Source: Coenobita brevimanus
Lineage: Eukaryota > Arthropoda > Malacostraca > Decapoda > Coenobitidae
Assembly: GCA_032717465.1 (NCBI GenBank)
Contig: CM064683.1
Span: 34,717,542-34,781,541, forward strand
DNA length: 64,000 nt
Direction: 5' to 3'
A model generated the notes under the pieces. That model did not search any database and was not told where the DNA came from. It saw nothing but the letters and a program-made list of their open reading frames with translations. Position numbers and translations under genes: made by a program. Positions 58,577 to 64,000 of the stretch are shown one piece after another; positions within the stretch are counted from its first letter, which is position 1; each line of letters begins with the position of its first letter.

Positions 58577-60013
58577 CTAGCTGAACAAGGAAAGCACTGT
58601 CACCTGTTGGAGGGCCTGCAGAGGAAGCAGCCAGCCACTGATGAGGCTGCTGAATAAATGATGCAGCAAACATGGTGCCCTGAGAATTTGATACTTGAGG
58701 GGTTGTACTCACTGTCTGGGGAGATGGAGGGTTGACCTCCTGTGGCAGAGTGTTCACTGTCACTGGGGGACTAGAGAACTGTGGGTAAGTACCCATACTG
58801 GTGGGGTTGGCACCACTGTGCGCTTGTTGTGGCATGAAGGCTGCATTTGCATCCTGCCTCCGATACACTGGGACTGGTGCTGAAAAGGTTTGTCCCATCG
58901 GTCGATTGTGTGGCTGATACCGCTGCTGGTTAGGGTACTTGTTGTGCTGCTTCCACTCAGGTTTCTGAGTGTTTTGCCCCTGGTCTTTCTTCTGCGGTTT
59001 TGGACCTTGGCCATTATTCTGAGAACGGCCTTGTTGCTGGGGTTCAGTCTGAGACGGTTTCCCAGATTTATCAGCTTTCCTGTTCCAGGTATGCTGCTTG
59101 CGAGTTTGATACCCGTATGCAGTGAAGAATGCATCAGCCTTGTCCATCATTTGGCTGGCATCCCTTACCTGGCAGATCTTAAGCTGAGCCATAAGTTCGG
59201 CAGGCCACGACTTTTCTAGCTGCGTGCACAGCATAAGGTCAATTATCCCCTCATGCGTGGAAGGAGTTTCATCTTTCTCCATCCACTCATCTAAGTAAGC
59301 AGTAAGCCAGTCAAGAAACTTAACAGCAGTCTCTTTTTCCTGTAAATGTGCCCTCATGAACTGACTCTTGGCGTCGTCAACTGTGAGACGTTACGCTTTG
59401 ACGAGTGTGGCCTTCATCATCTCATACGTGAGATTGTCTCCACGAATTCTGTGGAGAATATCGAGAGCAGGACCCTCAAACAGACTAAGAAACTGAAGCC
59501 GCTTAGCTGCATCATCCAGGTGGTACAGTTGAGCCATATCTTCAAAACGAGCTATGTATGACTTGATTCGCTCGCCTTCCTGCTTGATGTGTGGGGTCGC
59601 CAGAACATGTGCAGGGAGAGCGCTCGTGGAGCTTGGGCCAGCTGCACCAGATGTGTCTGAAGCCAAGAAATTTTGCTTGAGCTTCAGCACTTCAAGTTCA
59701 TGTTTTTTACGTGCTTCTCGCTCGGCACATTCGTGTTCTCATTCTCTCTCACGTTCCTCGCGCTGTTCTCACTCGTATTCGCGTTCTCTCTCTCGTTGTT
59801 CTAACTCGAGTTAGCGTTGTTTTTGCTCATGTTCACGTTTTTGCTCATATTCACGTTGTTCTCACTCATGTTCGCATTGAATTTACGCTCTTCACGATCA
59901 TCATTCTCGCATTGCTGCTCGTAACTAAACCGAGAGAGGACGTAATCCTTTACTTCTTTGGGGTCGGTAAGCCCCATATCTTTAGCTTCCTGTACATAGA
60001 CTTTGGCATCCAT
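58530..60013 (-). pseudogene. Gypsy-type Gag, broken by a frameshift and stops
   Basis: Start MDAKVYVQEAKDMGLTDPKE at 60013. A charged coiled-coil stretch follows (REYEQKREHEQ, LEQREREREYE), where the frame shifts near 59880 and carries several stops. Three are TGA where CGA would fit the repeat (sites near 59750-59870) and one is TAA near 59805. Next is HVLATPHIKQEGERIKSYIA and YHLDDAAKRLQFLSLFEGPA, the capsid-like core, a TAA near 59390, then SWPAELMAQLKICQVRDAS. The C-terminal part is rich in Gln, Pro and Asn (residues from about 59060 to 58600), with no CCHC knuckle visible. Capsid proteins of this type package the element's RNA. It is identified by domain order, not by strong motifs. Confidence 0.75.
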
Positions 60014-60282
60014 GATGCTAACTCAGTCTGAGTGAACTAAGGACTAAGTACTGACTGCTTTTTTGCAGAGAAATGCCAATAATCAAGAATAAAAAATATA
60101 GGCACTGGTGACCAGTTTTATGTAATTAAACTTGTAAAGTGACTATGAAAACTATTATGTAAAATTAATAGAAATGAATCAATAATCACCAGTAAGATAG
60201 TGCCTATAGACTTTAATGATAAATACCTAAGTATGAGTGAGTGAGTATTATCTCATGAATAACTTTAGAGCTAGGAGTTAAT

Positions 60283-60300
60283 ATCCTGGCGAGGTTGCCA
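60283..60300 (-). promoter_or_regulatory. Primer-binding site of the gypsy element
   Basis: On minus the LTR ends GACA, then CC, then TGGCAACCTCGCCAGGAT. The position and TGG start fit a tRNA 3' end complement. I cannot assign the tRNA with confidence. Confidence 0.65.
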
Positions 60301-60302
60301 GG

Positions 60303-61350
60303 TGTCACGGGGTTTTGTGAATTTATATTAAGGAATACTTTATAATGTTACTTGTCAATATTAACAATGAATTGACTTGTGAAAATCAAGTAATGATTGA
60401 TACTTTATGCTGCCTTATTTCTCTGATTCTCTAAGGACGAGAATTTTTAGACTTTCTCAACAGTACACAGCAAAGACTAATTACTCACACACGCTGTTTG
60501 TTAGTACTGTTGGCCTCTGGAGAAAGTGACTTCACCCCTGACAATCAGTAACTAATACTAATAGTAATAAGCAGGTTCTTGCCGGTGCATTAACTCCTGG
60601 TTGCACAACGGATTTAAGTTGATAAAAAGGACCGGCCTAAGTACCAGTTATGAATAATGCAAAGCGTTTATGCAAACTAGGAGCTATAACTAAAATAAGC
60701 TTAACGTGGAGAAATAAAACATGAGTTTACATTACATTAAGCTCAAGAAAAAGAACTGTAAATTTATTAATAACAATGAAATAAATTTATGTTACATAAG
60801 TCTCAAAATGACTTCAAAATAACAAGGAGAATACACTCACTTCCTCATTCAAACGCTAACACTTAAACCTAGGAAATACGAAAAGAAATACTGGTCAGAG
60901 AGTGGGCTAAGGGGAATGGACTGGGCGTCGTTGCTGAGGAAGGACGCTGCCACACACTCTGAACCTCTCGCTGATTCACGCTAGGTGGAGATTCAGGAAC
61001 TCGCTGCTCCACACTGGGCCCAATCGAACCTACTCCCACGGCACTCTAATCCTGACTGAATTCAAACAAGCGAGGCGAGGGCTGAGGCCAGTCGCCAACT
61101 GGTAACGGCTAACGGAAAGAGAGTGAGCGAAACACGCCCATAATAAATCACTCAGTGAAAGCGCTAATGTCACGCGCAAGGACGATCACTCATGAAACAG
61201 TGAAAAATTTTTCTGAAACCACTCCCGATCGGGTGAATACGTGGCGGTTGACTGAGTGATACTTACTGGGATTCCACTAGAATTCGTGGTTTCCCACCAA
61301 AGTTCAATGTCACGAGTTCGTTTAGATACAGAACGCGCCAATTCATGACA
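60303..61350 (-). repeat. LTR upstream of the gypsy genes (5' LTR in element orientation)
   Basis: 1048 bp, collinear with 55709-56754. The differences seen by eye are mostly single transitions and one-base indels. Confidence 0.85.
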
Positions 61351-62284
61351 GTGTCGATGTTGAACTGAGTGAATTTTTCTACCTGAATATTGGATTGAAA
61401 CAAGGATGTGTAATGTTTCCAAACTTGTTCAAACAGTATATGGATGGTGTTATAAAAGAGATAAGGTAGGGCAGTGAATATTGAATTGGTCCTAATAAGA
61501 GAGGGCAGTGATTGGAACCTTCCCGTTTTTTTGTTTGCAGATTATACTGTATGTTAACTGAAGACAAAAGGGAACTGCATGGCTTGGTGAATGGGTCTGT
61601 GAGAGTGTGTAAGAAACGGAATCTAATGGTGAATGTAAGGAAAGATTGTGGTCATCAAGAGAAATGAAGTTGCTGAACGCACAATAAGGTTTGATAATGA
61701 GAAAATGGAGAATGTGCGTCCATTTAAGTACTTGGGTAGTGTGATGAGTAAGAATGGAAGCTTGAAGGACGATGTGCTTGAAAGGGCACAATAGAGAAGA
61801 AAGGTTGCTGGGTCTTTGAAAGCAGTGATAAGAAATAGAGCAGTGAGCATGGAAGTAAAAAAAAAAAAAAGTCGTTGCATGATAGTATTGTCATACCAAC
61901 TCCAGTGTATGCAAACGAAGGTTGGACCTTGCTGGAAGGAGACAAGTCAACAGTGAGAGCAGTGGAACTGAGTTCTGTGAGAGGTGCATGTGGAGTTACA
62001 TGGAGAGGAGGACTGACAAAAAATGAGGAAGTGACGGAGTGTTTTGATGTGGATGTGGGTGTGGATGTGATAGAAAGCTTAAGGAGATATACACTGATGT
62101 GGTGTGGCCATGTGGAGAGGATGGAGAGCGAGAGAAGAATAAGGAAAATGTATGTGAGCAATGTGGAGCGGGGAAGAGGAAGGGGGAGGCCGAGGATGAG
62201 ATGGAGGGATAAAGTGGAGAGGTATATGAGAAAAAGGTGTGTGAGTTGGGGGCAGGGCAGCAAAACTTCGGGGAGCAGGGCGAT

Positions 62285-62291
62285 TTAGAGG

Positions 62292-62334
<43 letters not shown>
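62285..62334. repeat. (TA)n at the end of LINE copy D
   Basis: About 48 bp of TA, replacing the usual LINE end. Confidence 0.9.
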
Positions 62335-62336
<2 letters not shown>

Positions 62337-62499
62337 AATAAAGTGTGTGTATGTGTGTGTACATTTTAATTTTAAGAATATTTTGATATCATACAATCTG
62401 TAATTTATTGTGTAGTTAAAAGTCTACATAATACTTGGATTCAATTATTACCTAATGAATACACTAGTAAAGTATTTGCATTACAGTATGAAAAAACAT

Positions 62500-63400
62500 G
62501 AAATTGCCATAGGCAGAGCACTTGCCAGATGGATCCAATCGTCTGCCTAGTTTTCACTGGCGTGTAGGCAGTCATTTGGCGAATTTTTTTGCATTTCATT
62601 GTGAAACACAGAATGGGTTAGGAAGCTAAAAATTGCATTGTCAGGTGCGCCAGACGTTGCGCTTCAGTTTAGTTAAAATAATCGGTTTTCGAAATGTGAA
62701 ATAATCTTACCTGAACCGGCTACTGGGTCCCGACGATTTCCCGACCCCACCCAGCCCATGGCCTTTGACAGATTTTGATGAAAAAGTATAGGCTTTCAGA
62801 GTTTATGGATATCTACCTTCTGATTTTATTTTCAGAACGTTTGGCACAAAATTGTGACATGTAGAAAGCAAACAAACAGATAGACAGACAGACAGATGAA
62901 ACTGCCATAGGCAGAGCGCTTGCCAGATGGACTTGATTGGATTTTGGATTTTCAGCCCCCCACCCAGTGCACCACTGAAATTTTCTGGGGTGAAAATATT
63001 GACATTTCCCAGTGCAATGTTTTTTCACTCCTCTTCTCAGTTTTCACCGGTGCTTAGGCAGTCATTGGTACAATTTTTTTGAGTTTCATTGTGAAGCACA
63101 GGATGGGTTTCAGAAGCTAAAACTTGCATTGCCAGGTGCGTCAGACGTTTCTCATCAATTTGATCAGGGGAAAAAAAAAAAAAAACGATTTTCGAACTTG
63201 GTCCCGACGATTTCCGGACCCACGGCCATTGAGGAGTATCAACTCCTTACCCAACCCAGGGCCTTTGACCGATTATGATGAAAAACAATAGGCTTCATGG
63301 TTTATGGATATCTACCTTCTGATTTTGTTTAGAACGATTGGCCCAAAATTGTAACCTGTAGAGTACAGACAAACAAACAATCAGACACAAACAAACATAC
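62500..63400 (+). repeat. Diverged tandem duplication, two units of about 400-500 bp
   Basis: The first unit starts GAAATTGCCATAGGCAGAGC (62501) and the second GAAACTGCCATAGGCAGAGC (about 62897). Both contain CAGGTGCG(C/T)CAGACGTT, TGGGTCCCGACGATTTC or its TTGG variant, GGCCTTTGACAGATT-like sequence, GTTTATGGATATCTACCTTC and end in ACAAACAAACA/GACAGACAGAC. The second unit has about 80 bp extra near 62940-63020. No protein is encoded. Confidence 0.8.
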
Positions 63401-63544
63401 GGAACTGACCGACATGCTTGCCGAATTGAAAGATTCTGGCAAGCAACCATCACACGGAAGTGACCATGATGCTTGGCGAATCTTTCGATTCCGGCAAGCA
63501 ATGAATTGAACTGAACTGAGCCGAATTACCAACTCCCAGTACAA

Positions 63545-63943
63545 CTATAGACACAAGGGCTCGTGGGCCCTTCGAGCCCCTCGCACTTGCTGCTGCGGAA
63601 GGCTCTCGCGTTTATGTGCTGTTCTAGTGTAACGTTGTCACTTGGATATTTTGCAGCTAACCAACTGATCGTGTTATTTGCAGCATCGGGAATGGAATCA
63701 AAGTTGTCCGAACGCAAGTCCGAAATACTTTAGTTGTACCTGTGGGCAAAAAATTCTACGGAGATCCAATGCCGGGCGCCAGGAGCGGTGCTTTTTTGGT
63801 CAAAATGTGATCGCTCATTAAATATAGTAAAAGTTTTTCAATCGTGATGGGTTCAAGTTTTTTCACATCAGCGATTTTTTTTTGCGCTTTCTGTGTCAGT
63901 TTTGGTGCGATTTGAATGTGTAGTTTTAGCTGCCCAAAATACT

Positions 63944-63948
<5 letters not shown>
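63545..63948 (-). mobile_element. SINE-like repeat, copy 2 of an inverted pair
   Basis: Reverse complement of 39522-40063 without the SINE inserted there. On minus, TGGGCAGCTAAAACTACACA leads to the CACGATTGAAAAAC block and the TCGGACTTGCGTTCGGACAA block. It ends near GGGCCCACGAGCCCTTG. It serves as the empty-site reference for 39577-39760. Confidence 0.75.

Positions 63949-63985
<37 letters not shown>
63949..63985. repeat. (CA)n microsatellite
   Basis: About 37 bp, at the same end of the repeat as the (GT)n at 39452-39521. Confidence 0.95.
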
Positions 63986-63987
<2 letters not shown>

Positions 63988-64000
63988 CTACTCCTATAGT

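Larger units (their letters stand above)
55709..61350 (-). mobile_element. Complete gypsy/Ty3-type LTR retrotransposon, defective (5.64 kb)
   Basis: On + the LTRs run TGTCGCAGGG...CATGACA at 55709-56754 (1046 bp) and TGTCACGGGG...CATGACA at 60303-61350 (1048 bp). They look nearly identical and are flanked by a 5-bp duplication GTGTC (55704-55708 and 61351-61355). Genes run on minus: Gag, a protease remnant, then an integrase zinc finger. Reverse transcriptase, RNase H and the integrase core are missing. It lies inside LINE copy D, whose reading frame continues on both sides. It is young by its LTRs but incapable of transposing alone. Confidence 0.9.
54795..62285 (+). mobile_element. RTE-like LINE copy D, split by the gypsy element (54795-55708 and 61356-62285)
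   Basis: The left part corresponds to copy C from about 52320 on. It carries MKDKDGRSIVEKEENVSRWR near 54974, KAEMGKVPGIDGV, the region IPLYKGKGEKEV near 55325, FRKGRGCVDQILILRSLEEK near 55470 and the first catalytic motif VFMDLEKGYDRVNRQGM near 55565. The right part resumes at the duplicated GTGTC with VELSEFFYLNIGLKQGCVM-like sequence (in two frames). The catalytic box is degraded, followed by KYLGSVMSKNGSLKDDVLE near 61725 and the ORF end SSVRGACGVTWRGGLTKNEE in 61875-62288. The family's (GATA)n terminus is missing; the copy stops in a (TA)n at 62285. Confidence 0.85.

Overview
The window looks like intergenic DNA from a large, repeat-rich animal genome, most likely a decapod crustacean (crab or shrimp). 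That is an inference from three things: very dense, long dinucleotide microsatellites, many 5'-truncated non-LTR retrotransposons of types I associate with crustacean assemblies, and tRNA-derived SINEs. I found no convincing host protein-coding gene, rRNA or functional tRNA. Almost every longer open frame is a microsatellite translation or a decayed transposon reading frame.

Layout. 1-8 kb: G-rich DNA, a solo LTR (815-1552), LINE C-terminal fragments (1935-2520, 6088-6575, 8027-8133) and long CT, GT and CA arrays. 8.6-14.6 kb: LINE fragments on the minus strand, then about 3 kb of alternating polypyrimidine and polypurine DNA. 14.6-24.3 kb: two inverted copies of a foldback repeat, one carrying a palindromic mariner; between them a piggyBac-like remnant and a nearly full-length dead LINE; then a second LINE split by an LTR that still carries a tRNA-Leu-like primer-binding tract. 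24.3-33.3 kb: degenerate tandem repeats, old SINEs and a LINE ending in (TA)n. 33.3-40.3 kb: a SINE, a pogo/Tigger-like element seated inside a (TA)n array, more LINE ends and the longest microsatellites. 42-47 kb: degenerate repeats and LINE pieces. 47.25-51.05 kb: a complete non-coding LTR retrotransposon. 51.2-62.3 kb: two RTE-like LINEs, one interrupted by a SINE, the other by a complete 5.6-kb gypsy-type LTR element. 62.5-64 kb: a diverged tandem duplication and the inverted partner of a repeat at 39.5 kb.

The best evidence is nested insertions whose empty sites can be read elsewhere in the same window. These fix the ends and target duplications of the LTR elements, the mariner and a SINE. 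The most unusual observations are: (1) the LTR family's primer-binding tract, which matches about 40 nt of tRNA-Leu with T where nearly every tRNA has (methylated) A58; (2) a mariner rebuilt as two head-to-head copies of its 3' half; and (3) a gypsy element whose protease remnant runs straight into the integrase zinc finger.
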